A DNA stretch of 64,000 bases from positions 4,092,001-4,156,000 of the forward strand of contig CM060733.1 in the NCBI GenBank assembly GCA_030704615.1, in the 5' to 3' direction. This DNA is from Takakia lepidozioides. Lineage: Eukaryota > Streptophyta > Takakiopsida > Takakiales > Takakiaceae. The notes under the pieces were generated by a model. It was not told the DNA's origin, did no database searches, and saw nothing but the letters and a program-made list of their open reading frames with translations. The position numbers and the translations under genes were made by a program. Shown here piece by piece: positions 26,069-39,231 of the stretch (position 1 is its first letter; every line of letters starts with the position of its first letter).

Positions 26069-27964
26069 GTCAAATAAATTGAAATCTTGTGGTACACATA
26101 TTGACAGTAGAAGTGATGAGAGCGGCTCCATAGCTTCAGATGATAGAGATTTTCGTTTTGAATGATACTAAGGAATGACCATAAATGAGGAGAAGCTCAA
26201 GATAGGAGTATTGACAATACTGGTATAGACAATATTGCTGTGTGGATGCTTGGCACTGAAAAGGAGGAGTCCAAGGCTTAGAAAGAAACAGAATAAAAAC
26301 AACCATAACTTACTTCATTGAGGAAGCCTAAGAAACTATACTCTGTACATTATAGTTTTGAAGCGGAATTCTCTCTTTTACATGGATCAAATTCCCACTT
26401 GCTCACTTGCATGGATCAAATGCAAAAGAGAGAAAAAGGCACCAGAAATATCGATTGAAACAAATTTGGATTTTAATGTCATTTCAGCAAGCCTATGTCA
26501 TTTCAACAAGTGCTGAAATGACATCTATCCTATTACTCGTCGTTTCAACGGAGCAATGTCGTTTTGTACATATCGTTCAACATACAGCAACATATTTTGT
26601 TGGAAAGACATTCAGAGGAAAATGTTTTTTCAGCATGTCGTTTCAACAGTGTTTTGCACTAGTGCGAGCTGACTAATAATTAAGATTACCTTCTCTCCCA
26701 ATCACTCTCCCCATGGATACATGAGATCTGAACATTATAACTTCCATGAACACCCAAAACTAGTGTGTACACTCTCTATCAACTCGATAAACTTTTGACA
26801 TGTAGATTCAAATTAAATCACATGTACAACTGAAGAATTCTCATTTTCAGTAGGGGATCAAGGTTAGCAACAGGAAGATAGATATGACCATCCTCGTAAC
26901 CATCCAAAGCCATTAATAGCGCCAGATACTAAGCTGCAGTTGGAACAATTAGTCTGGTCTAACGATGTTAAGCATTTAATCCTTGCCAATCAGGAACATT
27001 ACATCGGCTTTCGAGATCTAGAACGCTAACTGCACCTAGGATGTAGCATACTGTTCTGCTGCAGTGAAGAGGCTGAGGGCCACACCCTTGGCTCCTTGTA
27101 GACTATGAGGACCTTCGCTACACACCGAATAAACTACACACTGAAAAATGAAAACAACCTCCATAAATCTTGATTTCGCTCAACACACTATAACTGATTT
27201 CTAGGCGCTGGTAGCTGGCTGGCTAATCCATATATGGCGTGCTGTACACTGTCCAGACTTCTCTACCGATATGCTTACCAAACACAGGTACAGCATTCTG
27301 CAAACAAGACATCCTTCTCCAACCAACTTCCATGATCGGCCGCGTTGCCAACACGGTCAGACACTGAATCGCAGGGATGGCATTAATATCCAGAGAGGGA
27401 GAAATAACATGAATGCTTCTAATCCGTGGTGTTTTAGTGGGTTTCACGATCCGGAACATACTACAAGTATACAGAGCTGGACACACGTGAGACTGCTCCC
27501 AACCAGTGATACCGAGGTCTTCAAAACACTGCACTGCAGCCTGATCTTCAACACAATTAAGGACCGTAAAATTGAAAATGTAACCACTTCTGGACAATAG
27601 AGCACTTACGTGAGAGAAGACAAAACGTTTGGGTGTCCACAGCCGAGGGATGTTACTCAGACATCGACAAGATTGGGGATCGCCGGACGTAAAATATTTC
27701 TACAAGATGGTGGTCTCATTTCTGAGCCTTCGTTCTCCACGATCCTTATCATTTCACTCGCTGAAGGGGAGACTTACTTGAGTTCTCAGGAAATAGTAAT
27801 CTAACTGCCTTAGGCAGTGTCCGGTCCATACACTAGAGCTACACGATGATCGCCATCGAAAGGAGAATTTCTGATCGCAAGAGCATAGAAAATGGGCACC
27901 TCATGGAAGCTGCAGGACATCTGACTTTGCAATACACAGCAACAATATCAATGTCCACTTGATT
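26069..27964. other. Gene-poor stretch
   Basis: No gene recognised on either strand. It includes the inverted-repeat motif at 26477-26523, listed separately. Confidence 0.4.
26477..26523. repeat. 13-base perfect inverted repeat with extra direct copy
   Basis: TGTCATTTCAGCA at 26477-26489 is the exact reverse complement of TGCTGAAATGACA at 26511-26523. A one-base variant direct copy (TGTCATTTCAACA) sits between them at 26496-26508. Related CGTTTCAAC pieces recur to about 26650. Confidence 0.7.
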
Positions 27965-27965
27965 T

Positions 27966-27998
<33 letters not shown>

Positions 27999-28450
27999 CA
28001 AACTGACGAGGAAATTGTACCAAGATGGGGAAAGAAGGTTGCAGGATGTGATATTGGCGCGGCTCAATCTGATGGCTTCGCCACGCTCTGGCGTTGTCAT
28101 CTGATTGAGCACCACCAACATCACATGCCTAGTAGATCCCACCCACTTGCTGCAGTCCGACGCTGTCCACCACCGATCGTTACAGACAGCCTGCAGACGG
28201 TCCTGCAACTGAGTATGGGATTTCACTATCTTCGAAGGTCTTCCCTTCCTCCTCTTCCAGCACTGTCCAGTTCAGTCCATAGCAGGGGTCCTTTGCTGGA
28301 CGAAGGAATCATGCTGGGCTGGGCGGGAGTTGATGAGCAGATAGCGCCGCAGACAGAACACCTACATTTGTGCGACGGAGATGGCGCCCTCCCTTCCTCT
28401 TCCTGCCTTCTCTCCGGGCCCACAAAACATTCATGATCTGCAATTTGAGC
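27965..28450 (-). repeat. Copy A of a ~0.5 kb repeat family (inverted relative to 33 kb)
   Basis: Read on the minus strand, this segment matches 32975-33485 read on the plus strand. The best block is about 100 bases (28028-28128 against 33326-33425) and in both copies encodes HVMLVVLNQMTTPERGEAIR. Weaker similarity extends through KSHTQLQD / NHAQLQD to a GGCCCGG start near 28418, and both copies end in a GA/CT microsatellite (here GA at 27968-27996). No known element family is recognised. Confidence 0.7.
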
Positions 28451-31400
28451 AAAGCATGTCTTCAATACACACATAAATGTACTCTCGTCCACAAAGTACC
28501 AACTAAACTTAAACCGACTCTTGTTCCAAGAACCTTAGATCAACGAATATTCAACTGAGGATCAAAACTCAACGGCTCTAATGAGACCCTTAGAGACAGT
28601 GAGATGATGCATTTCTAGTTAATGCGCCTGCTCGATGATTTCTTTTCATTGCAATAGACCAGTTGGTTTGCTGTAAACTTGCAGCACTAAGTTTAGGTAG
28701 CTTCGAAAACCCTAACTCTCAACAAAATTCTTTGCACCCTTGTCCAAAGTAGATTGACCTACACTAACACTTCCGCGTAATAACTCCCCCAGGGAGATCC
28801 TGTAACGGGAATAGCTTCGGGTACACCAATTATGATCTTGACAGCCCAGTGACCAATTTGATATCTGAATCTTAGGCTAAGCTCAAGCTGCCAAGGTGAC
28901 TAAGTATACCTTCGCACACAAATTCTAGAAGATTACATCAGCTGGCAAATAGATGTTGTTTACCCAGTTCTCTCAGTCGTGCTGTTTCTGTTATACTGTC
29001 TTTTAAGGGATTCATATATCAGTGTTGCCTTTTACTCGAGCCCAGTTGATGACCAGTGCCACTCCACAGAGTAAACAATCTCAAAAGTTTGTTGAACATT
29101 ATCGGCAGTCCAAGCTAGACTCAGTTGGAGATCGAATAGGTAAATTTCAAGTTTCTGCTGTCTAAGTGTTGGGGAAAATCTCTGTTCATTGGAAGAATTC
29201 CGAAGTCGACTTTGTGGCTTGTGCATACCAGATGAGTGAATCCAGTGAAATGTGGCTGTCAAATTACTGCGACTTCAACTATTTTGTTGTAAACTGTAAA
29301 CTTAGGTGAGCATAAATTTCAATTCATTCTGTAGTCAGTGCTCCCTAGTTTGTATGTCCAAAGTTTAGCATAATACGTATTCACAACAGTGCAAGCCTTT
29401 GTACATAGCTTGCAGAAGCAAAAACATTGAATTAGTCAAGGACGTAGGTACTAATCCAAGCTTGTCGCCCGAGAGTGCGGTGGCAGGGCAAGAGCCATGA
29501 TTCATGTGATATGTCCTCACTGCAGCGAGGGATTCGCAATCATTACTGGAGCTGTGATACAACGTCACTACCTTTGCCAGTCGGCAACTACGGTACCTAC
29601 ATACATCTACTATGTCTGCCTGCTGCGCCTCATCTCTTGTAAGGTAATCAAAGCGGGCCACATGAATGAAGAGTTAGAACCCAACATCTTTTCATGTTCA
29701 AACTTCAAAGTTCAAACAAAGAATCGTACAAAGTCTAGGTATATATGATCCGGTATCAAACTCATCAAAATGCACCTGACAAACATTTGAACTGTGGAGT
29801 CCGGATGTCTTAGATGTACTGTACAAAGACCTGCACATATGGAAACATTTGAACACGACCCACAGACTTTCCAACATTCCCATGTTCATTGCCAGTTTTC
29901 CCCACCGCTCTTCGGATCCTGCAAAATTTTTATTGAATGAACAACATCCCAACCACAGCCTGCAGCACAGCAGGTAAGTAGGTCATCAAACTATTGTACT
30001 TGCATGAATGGTTCATCTATTTGTGTCAAAGACTGCTGGTAGCGAGGAACTTGGACGGCAAGCTGCAGTCACAGGCAGCTGCTGATGAGCGTACTCGCGC
30101 ATGCGACGCAGCAGAGCATTGAAGCGCCCCCATACCTCTGCGTGTGCCTGCCACCCTCCCTACACTGCACTGCAGCCTTGCATCGCCTTTACTACCCCCG
30201 GTTAGTTACTCTCCTCACAACTAACTACCCTGTATCCTTCACTAATACTTGTACATCTACTAACTACCACCCTACTTCACAAACATCTAAAGTCGCCTAT
30301 ATATTACTACTAACACGGCTGGTCATTTAACCCATTTCACATATGATGCAGTTAAGCCTTTTCTGTAGCTATTCTTATGTTTTCTGCTCTCTCAAATATT
30401 ACAAAGACACGTGTTAATTGGTAATAGGTATGCACTATAATTAAAAAAAAAGTTATGTAGGTGTAATTAATGCTCGAAATCATTAATCAGCTTAGATTTC
30501 GTCTTATTCTCTCTTTATACTTGTCTTAAAGTCTTAAACTCATTATGTGTTATTCTTTGTGTGTCAGACCTTTTTACATACATGAATGCAAGTTTAAGAA
30601 ACTCTAAACTCTAAACCTTCTTTGTTATTATACCTAGTGTGATTACATCCTAAGTGTTTTCTTAAGAAAATAAAGACAACGCCCCGGGAGGGACCGCTCA
30701 CAAACCAGACCCCTTCATTTATATAGTGAGAGGAGAAAGTAAGAAAGTAACCTCTTTCTCATGAAAGAGACATTTATACCACACTCTATAGGGTATCAGG
30801 ATTCGAGCCCACAGTCACCTGGGTGTTACTAAGGGGATTATGTATCTAATTGCGTATCGTCTTATTACTTCATTTGTTACGCTCAACTCGTACAACTTAT
30901 CATAGTTGATTTAACTATAGTAAGTTGCTGACAGATTTATAGAGATATTAGTCGGTATCGTGGGCAAACATTATGGGATAAATGTTGGGGACATTAGTTT
31001 TGATACGCCAAATTATATACCCAATCCGGGAGGCGCATTTAAGGAGCGAATCCTCAGGTGTGATCTTGCGTAATAAGTGCATGTACATCGCCCCATTCTC
31101 CATAAAGCGCTCTACCCAGAGAGCGTGCCATGCATGCTCGAATTTCACGAATTTCTATTTTTCTAATCTCCACGTCAGACCAACCCCTAGCAATGCGATT
31201 GTGCGGCATCGTCGCCACATGTACGGCTCCTAGGCCCGGATAACACGGGTGGGCCAGCCGGACCCCTGTTAAAAGGGTTGGCGTGGCAGCGGCTGAGATC
31301 ACGGGATGTCGTTCCAACTAACGCAAAGTCGTGGGTACGTTGTGAATCCCACGCGTACGCACCATCAACTAATAAGAGCTGCATTATCCCATAACGATTG

Positions 31401-32974
31401 CGCGTAAATGGCAAGTTGAGGTTCATAAATAGGGGCACAATAAACCCCAGAATGTTGTTGGTCCATATCGAATTTTTGATTTGTTTCTTAATATAACCGC
31501 TGAGATAATAGTATCCACATCGGGTTAGTAGAATTGATAGAGCCTGGCATAATCGACTGAGAGTAAATTACTGATCATTCCTGCATCTCATAATTAGTCA
31601 AAGTGTCTCGATTAGTGAAAGTAAGCATGTTTAGGTTTGATTAGGCAGTCATTAAGACAAGCACCAAGTATAATGGCGTTTAGTGAATTAGGTGTGACTA
31701 TGCTCTCTTCCATGTATAGCTGCGAAACTAGTGATGGTAATCACTAATAATAAGGAAGGTAGCTGGGGTTGCGGCTCCTGCTAGTCTTGTGAGGATGCAT
31801 AGCTCTGCAGGAGCTTCCTGTGTAAATTTGGTTTCTATTTGCCTTTTCAGTGTGGATGCAGGTTGATGGGCTGAAACATGCAAAACCCGCATGTTTTCGT
31901 GGGCTTTACGAATTGGAGTGTACTCGCATGGTACTGGAGATGGTAGTCGCAAGTTGAAACTGACTTGAAAGGTGATGTTTGTTGCAGTACAGCGTTAGTT
32001 TCCTCCTCCACCTTGTGAGCTGCACTAGTACATCGCTTGACTATTTCCGTCATCTTTTCGAAGTTCTCGGGTTCATGTTTTCCTTCTAACAGAAGGGCTT
32101 CACGTGGGCTTCAACTGCTTCCGTTTCTGATGCCTGGAAAACGGGTCCACTGTAGATTCGGACTCCAATTCATAACCGTCTTTGTGTTCATTCGAGTCGC
32201 AGACTTCAAGAGTGTAAATAAACTCTTATTCAGTTGGTGACTCCAAACATAAGCTTGACTCATACAAGACAAGGTTTTCATTGAGTTTTCCTATGCCAAC
32301 AGAGATTTGGCCAACAGTCAGACAGCAGGGTTTAGCTAATCCCAAGGGAAGTCCAGCTACTCTTAGTAATTGCTTGATTGCAGAGTACAACCCAGATTAA
32401 TGTTTACTGAATTAGCTGGACTGATTGCTAAAACTTTCTGTATGTACTGACAATAAACTGTAAGCCGTCATAATCTGAACACTTGGAGAATGTAGCCACA
32501 CAGTACTACTGCCTCGAGAACTAGGTAACATCTTCATTTGGTTGTCATTCATTTAATAGCATTGAAAGCTCTTAAAGTGTGTGTAAGGTGAGCTTTAAAG
32601 CGACTCACCTGGAGGAGAAGCGAGCTTGAGAGGCAAAACAGGATTTGACGATTAGGGTTTCGAAAGTTTGCAGCCGCCAGCCGCCAGCCTGATTAGGATT
32701 ACCTAATAATCTCTATGTTTGAAAGATTATACAACCCACACTGATTGGAATGAAACGGAATCATCCGAAGACGGAAACCAGCTTGTTGGAAATCACGTTC
32801 CCGGATTGAGTTTCATTGGGTCCCATGGCGCCTTTCGGTCTTGGGTCCCATGGATGGATTTGAGATCTTACAGCACACCTAAAATATATCTGTAGTTGGG
32901 AATGTTTAAGGACTTTTATAAACAAATGTTAATTCAAGAGTATATTGAAGACGCGCTATGCCTCCAATTCCAAA
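28451..32974. other. Long gene-poor stretch
   Basis: I see no gene, tRNA or recognisable transposon protein in these 4.5 kb. The part at 30660-31470 has retroelement-like character (long non-coding, several short inverted motifs), but no LTR pair was found. An ORF at 29365-29661 on the minus strand has no family signature. Confidence 0.4.
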
Positions 32975-33485
32975 TCATGAATGTCTTGCCGCTGTGGGCC
33001 CGGCTCACGGAAGGAAGGAGCGAAGGAAGAAGGAGAGAAGGTAGGCAAGAATGGCGTTGTGCTTTGCGCTGGTGGTGGGACTAATGCTCCTCGTGTTGCT
33101 ATGTGCCAGCTTCTCTTCATCCCTGCATGCTCGCTACATCCAGGAATAGACTGCTATTTATCCGAGGGTATGCTCCGTGACCTGGTCTTGCAGCGCACTG
33201 GTGAAGATCAGGAGGAAGACGAAGATCGTCGGGGACAGTCAAAATCATGCTCAGTTACAGGACCAGGACGTGGTTCAAACGATGGGTGGAAGGATTCGGA
33301 CGCCGGAAGCAGGTGGAAGCTCCTAGGCATGTGATGTTGGTGGTGCTCAATCAGATGACAACGCCAGAGCGTGGCGAAGCCATCAGATTGAGCCGCGCCA
33401 ATATCACATCCTTCTTTCTTTCCTAGCATCTCTGAAAATTTGTACGTATCAATTTGAGTCTTCTCTCTCTCGCTCTCAATACGTC
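32975..33485 (+). repeat. Copy B of the ~0.5 kb repeat family
   Basis: Partner of copy A at 28 kb in opposite orientation. It starts with GGGCCCGG near 32996, contains the shared block 33326-33425, and ends in a CT-rich tract near 33460-33475. It carries a small secretory-type ORF (listed separately) that has no equivalent in copy A. Confidence 0.7.
33051..33149 (+). CDS. Small ORF with signal-peptide-like sequence
   Basis: A 32-residue frame beginning MALCFALVVGLMLLVLLCAS has a strongly hydrophobic core followed by small residues, then a short polar tail (HARYIQE) and a TAG stop. ATG context is AAGAATGGC. This is what a secretory signal peptide looks like, but no mature peptide follows in frame; further downstream the other frames are open. 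It could be the truncated start of a small secreted-peptide gene, or chance within the repeat. Confidence 0.25.
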   Translation: MALCFALVVGLMLLVLLCASFSSSLHARYIQE

Positions 33486-36400
33486 TGTCATGTATTTCGA
33501 AAGTAGATGTTATTGTTCAGAATGGAGCTTGTTGGCACATGAGAACATTAGATCATGGGCCCAGAGTAACAAACAAAAGTCTAAGAAGGAAAGAAAGGGG
33601 GCTACTGTAGAAACACAGGAGGTAAGGGATGTTCAGTTTATAAACAGTAGCATGTGGAAATAAAAGGAGATTACAGACATTGCACAAGTTCATCTCAGCA
33701 ATAACAGGGTGTCTTTGAAGTGACTCCACCCCTGGTATTGGAGCGCCAGCATTCAATACCCGTGGCAATCGGTCCAGTGCATATGGCCACGGCAGAACTG
33801 GAAATGTTTTTGGCCTGAAGAACGTGCGAGTCCAGGAGACGATTGATACCACCCGCACCGCTATTGGGAAGATCGTGAGCTCTATCTGCAAATGTATTCA
33901 TGATCATGGAGCACCGAAGTCCATGGTCTCGGTGCAACCCTACTGACCTGCCTTTGATGGCGAGGTTTAGTAAGGCTAAGCTGCGAACACGTGATTGTTT
34001 CTGCGTGCAATGGGTTGTGGGAGGAATTCCAGACGCATCGAGCTCAGTGGGTCGAGAACGGAACTATGCTATCAGCCACTGATTTGGGCTGTCCCAGTGA
34101 TCCGATCGAAGTACTCTCATGGTGTATTTCCGGAAGTAGATACTGCTGGGTTGGTGTTCAGCCCAGGTACTGAAATCTTAAACCCTGCTGTTGAACCATA
34201 TACTCGTGGGCCAGGACGCGAATTCCTCGGCTCTGGGGTTTTTGTCAAGCAGCTGTGCTCTAAAACCCAAAGTTCTGGCAGAAGGGTGGAAGGGTTAGTC
34301 TGCCCAATGATTCAACTCTCAAGTAAGCAACCACCTTGACTCAAATTGATATTGCTGGGGGGTTGTTAATATTTCACTCTCTTGGACCAACTCATCTTCA
34401 CACACCTACCATGTAGATTGTTGCCCAGTGCATTTAAAACCTGTAACTGCATGAAAATAAATGCCAAAGGAGTCCTCATTGCAGTCTCCTCAACGTAAGT
34501 TTCCAGTCGTCCATCAAATTTTAGGCTATCGTTTGCAAGCTTTGAGATGCCAGGGCCTTCACAAATTGGAGTCTTATTTTTCTTTTGGTGTGCAGTCCAA
34601 AGTGGTGCTGCTTTCACCTGTCAATAGTACACCTTCAACCCCTGTCAAAAATCGCACAAATCTCAACCTAGAATCATCCCGAAAATTCGATTTCGCTGCA
34701 CAACCAAATTCTTTCCCCATCCCTTCCTCTCTCGCTAATGAGATATCTAATCATGCAAGTTGTTCTCTGGTCCACAGGTATGAGCTTGATCACCCAAGAG
34801 ATTGACCATGTGAGCTTCTTCCGCAGCAACTACCAAGTCATACAGGTCTGTTCAATCTTGCTTGGGGGTCACTCTCGACAACCAAAAGAGGGTGGGGCCG
34901 TCGGTGTAATAGATCGCTCTCCAGTGAGATGTCAAAGTTCCACGTTGGCTAGAAGTTTCGAGCTCTAGTTTCAGGGTCTACGTGGGGGCCACGTTACACT
35001 AAGGACAAGTTTGAACCGACACTTTTGGCAATCTGTCACTTGATTTGATTCAAATGACTTTACAGTCGAACCCCACGTCAGTGACGCTTTGGCTATCCCC
35101 TTATCTTCCTCTTCTCACACGTTCCATATGCCTCTTTTGGTAATTCTGATCAGCCTATATCAGAACGCCATTTAATTGCGGCAAATGATTCCAACCATCA
35201 GTCTCGTGTGAACTCCTCCAATCCAAAGCTGTGTGAGCTTCAGCCCTCCAATGATTAGACTCAGGACTGAGATTCTTTGTGGATGATGGTGACAAGCTGA
35301 AAAAAGAAAGCCTTGACAATCGGAGAGGATCCAGCTTTTCGTGCTAGTAGTAGAAAATGATTTCTCTCAAGCATCTTATCTCTTTGCAGTTTACTTGACG
35401 AGTGTCACTTCACAGTAGGTGTAGCCGCAGCTGTCCAAGTGTAAAGTAGGCCTTGTTGTCCAGCCTTGATACCCAACCATGCATGTTCTCCACGGACCTT
35501 CAACAGCGAGTATTGTAATCGCCTGCAAATGTTAATTTGGGGTGGCCAAAAGTTCGTTATCATCAGCAGTATAATCCATGAAAAGCTTCACGGATACTTC
35601 GATTCCTGCAGATGTGCTCAGTCTTCAAAGTTCAAAGTCCTCCTCCCCTCTTAATTAGTTAATTTGCATGATCTCTGTGAGATCATACAAATTTTAACTT
35701 CAGATTCTCAGCCGCATTCTCTCTCACAAAATTCCAGGGCAAACACCATGTCTAGATGGAATCCATCCATTTCAGGTGAATCTGGTCGGCGTAGACATCC
35801 GCAAGTAAGGCACTGTTCTACTGTATCATCCAGAGTTTAGTGAAGTTGGAACAAAATTTCAGCTATGGGCATGTGTATGATTCAAGAGACCATGTTAAAG
35901 TGCTGGGCGCACATGACTTCCACCCCGCATATTACCTAGAAACGGTTGTTGTGAAGTCCCCCAGGAAGACTGGCCAGCTACTCCACGAGTAGATTGTGCC
36001 AGTTGGGCTAGTTGGAATGACCATACAAGGGTCAATGGTCTGAAAGCAATAATTCATCTGTGTACAGTGTTCTACTGCTTGCTGATTAGTATAAGTTTGT
36101 AGAGTTCCATGTTTACTGTGGCGATTTTCATCCTGATACTTTGTTGTGAACCAGAGAGTAAAGGAATCATCATCAAGAACAATCCCAGAATTTGGGAATA
36201 GTTTACAGTTCACTTGTTATGACTGTCTGGAGAATTTACTTTGAAAGATTACAGAATTTACAGCTCGACATCACATCAGACTAGAGCAATAATACTCTTT
36301 GATCTGTCCTAGCTCGCATCAAGTTAAGACAAGCATCAAGTTAAGACAAGTATCGGAGTGAAGCCTTTACTGTCAGCCTGGCCAATTGTATATATGTATC

Positions 36401-36611
36401 TTCCTTTAAATCACAGTCTGCCACCCTCTAATTGTCTTGTGTCTTTGGAAGAGATTTCATTTTACAATCTAAATCTGGATTCATTACAGAAAATTAATGT
36501 TTCTACTTCTCAATAACCTAACCCCTAAAACAAGTGCAATTCACATGACCTATTTCTTCATTACAGGCACTGAAGCTTTGGCCAGTATTCATAGCGTGAA
36601 AGGCAGCTGAA
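33486..36611. other. Unassigned stretch, no gene recognised
   Basis: Open frames near 33700-34340 and 34461-34805 are longer than average but show no domain I know. The second, with the phrase SKVVLLSPVNSTPSTPVKN, is the most protein-like and may be an exon of an unrecognised gene. Confidence 0.35.
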
Positions 36612-37020
36612 CAGGGAAATGAAATGATACTTTATATTGTCAGCAGAAAGCTCAAAGGGCTTATGGGACAAGAGAAAGCAGGAAAGAAGAATGAGAGTGG
36701 GGGGCACACAAACAACGACAATTGATGAAGTGATTGTCAATGTGACAACTTACGCAGATACACTGCCACGCTTCTGATCCTCGTAGTGGAATACCTCTGT
36801 AAGGGATTGGCTATCTCGGGGTAGCAATAGTATCGCCCCCAGATCTCATATCAGAAAGCACTGGGAAAGAAGAAATGTTCTTCACTTTCAATTTCCCTCC
36901 TGTCAGCTCTAGCACAAGCAAGCACAAAAGTTCAGCACGCTGCAGGTTGTCCCACCTACTAGTCTCCATCCACAAACTATGGGAGCCCACCCTGAACCTT
37001 CTCGGTGCCCTTAGAAGAGC
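36612..37020 (-). mobile_element. LINE 3' end, copy 1
   Basis: Minus-strand fragment of a non-LTR retrotransposon. It holds the C-terminal region of the RT protein in decayed form (SRWDNLQ near 36945, YEIWGRYYC near 36850) and a 3' UTR (CCCATAAGC...TTTCTGCTGAC). The 3' terminus carries a short (ATTTC)n tail at 36616-36626. It is directly followed by a second copy of the same end. Confidence 0.65.
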
Positions 37021-37990
37021 AATGAAATGAAATGGTACTTTATAACATCCGCAGAAAGCTCAAAGAGCAAGAAACAAGAAAGAAATGAAATGGTACTTTA
37101 TAACAGCCGCGGAAAGCTCACAGAGCTTATGGGACAAGAGAAAGCAAGAAACAAGAAAGAGAGGGGCCCTCCACAAGCAGCCCAAAAGCAACTATTGTTC
37201 ATGGGATTGTCTTAGAGTCAACGCTTCATGCAGGTATGCTGCCAAGCATTTCTGATCCTCACAATGGAAGACCTCTGTGAGAGATTGGGCATTACAGAAT
37301 AGACAGTTGAATCTTCAGCGGATGGGCAGTGAAAGAAGAGATGTACTTCACTGTCAATTTCCCTGTTGTTCCAAGCGCAAGCGGGGCATAGGCTGTCCTC
37401 ATGTTGCAGGTTGTCCCACCTACCAGTCTCTATACGAGACTGTGGGAACCCACCCTGAACCTCCCCAATGCCCTTAGAAGAGAGGGAGATAGAGCTGTGG
37501 ACAGGTAATTGGGCCGCAAGATTCTGCCTTCAAGGAGGACCAATAATGTCTCCTGATAGAACTACAGTTTTGTTGTAAGGTTGGCTGGTTTCCGTGTCCG
37601 CCTGACATGAAGTTCCATAGTTTCTCATTTGATGCATCTATTGCAGTCCTGTTTCGACGCAATTTCCACCCCCTCTGTATTTTGTGGCAGTAGGCGATCA
37701 CCGAGAAAAAAGGCGGATACCCCGCCATACCAGGACGGCTTGAAATAAGTGGTTCTGAGTATGATGGATGTTGTGAGGGCCCCGGGACTGTCAGCCCTTT
37801 GGGTGGAAGGGCTTGTGACCTTGAAAGAGAGATTGTAAGCCGGAATATGGCCTCTGTTAGAGTACGCATACAAATTCCGTCCATAAAATTTTCCTATGAT
37901 TTTGTACCTCTACCTCCAAGCATTCCCTAGAGGAAAAGCGAATGCAACAGTTCCAAAAAATTTCCCCCCCAAGAAACTGGGAGACCAGGT
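37021..37990 (-). mobile_element. LINE 3' end, copy 2 (longer)
   Basis: Minus-strand LINE fragment. The RT C-terminal zinc-binding region reads RWDNLQHEDSLCPACAW near 37420 and, after a frame change, SLTEVFHCEDQKCLAAYLHE near 37240. A longer upstream open frame (37884-37474) probably belongs to the same ORF2. The 3' end is duplicated: 37081-37141 and 37021-37069 both carry the CTTTCCGCGG...TAAAGTACCATTTC terminus. It was 5'-truncated on insertion, as is usual for LINEs. Confidence 0.65.
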
Positions 37991-39231
37991 CACAGCCATA
38001 CGTGGCTGCAGGGGTGACGACCTAGTCGAAGAGCCACTTCTTGGCGGGGGGATGGCGCAAGTGTATTTGTTTACATTTAGCCTGAAGGCTTATGGAGACC
38101 GCCTTGCCCTTCATCAATCCTGTCTACAGTCTATAGAGGATAACCAGACCAAGGTACGGTATGATTTCACCACAAAAGTAAGAATAATGAGAGAACGTCA
38201 TACATCTAGAGGGTCCTAGAGCTATTCCTCTGTAACATAAACCTTTTGCCAATGGGTACCTTCCCCAGCCCATTGTCAAGTAAAGGAATTTGGACATCTT
38301 TGAAACTTATGTCAAGCATGTAATGTTTGTTTGAGCTGTCATGTTGCAAGGGTGGGAGGGAAGGACTGAGGGTGGGGATCTTTCACTAACACTCCCCCTT
38401 CAGTTTGGAGGGAAGGACATGTACTTATCAAATCCTCGCTGAAGACCGAGATATTCACAGGGCAGTCTGGACAGAGTATAGTCCTAAAGAGACTACAGGG
38501 CGAACATAGAGGTTAATGGGAAATTACTTCCCTGACAGTGACAACTGCATCAGTGGCACTCAGCCAAATACATGCCTAGAGCCCAACTGACTTGAAGGTG
38601 AAAAACTACAATACACAGATGGAGAATGGGAATTAATCCATAACATCTGCTGCGATTCAAGCTTCAGTTCCTGTCAGCATTTGCATGGACACATTTATAA
38701 GAGCTACCTACCTGGATGACCAGTAGTTCCAAAAGTCTTCAAATTACAGCCCTTGCAGAGTCTCTTCATAATTTACAGATTAGAATGTCCAAATGTACTT
38801 TCTAGTTGTTGCCCAGTTCAACTGAAGTTTCTTTGGTAGATATATATGAAGAAGCTACGATGGACCAGTGTTTTCGCGGAAATGCAGAGTACCAGATACA
38901 CAGACATTGACGAAAAGAAGATAACTTGCTTTGTGTCCCAGAAGAAAGAGACTGAAGAAAGGAGGCAGGTATTAATAAGCCCCATCCATACTTGCAAAAC
39001 CGTGGCAAACGTTCATAAAAAATGAGCTACGTCATCTTTTAACTACAGTTCAACAGTGCGCACACATGGTATAATACTTACGCCTACAGATTTCCAGGGC
39101 AATCCCACAACCTTAGAAAGCATCACGCTGATGCCCAGCATTGCTAAGGTAACTCATAGGGCAGGGATTGCACTGACATCACAGGTAGGAAGAAGGCAGA
39201 AACTTAAAGAGAGAGAAAAGTACCATAAGCC
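37991..39231. other. Intergenic, no gene recognised
   Basis: No domain-bearing frame on either strand. The end of this stretch is the 3' flank of the cupin gene. Confidence 0.4.

Noticed and set aside
30780-30830. tRNA T-arm-like GGATTCGAGCCCAC
   Set aside because: No acceptor stem, D-arm or anticodon arm could be folded around it.
33695-33937. Minus-strand frame with INRLLDSHVLQAKN
   Set aside because: It reads like protein locally but has no start, no known family and no splice support.
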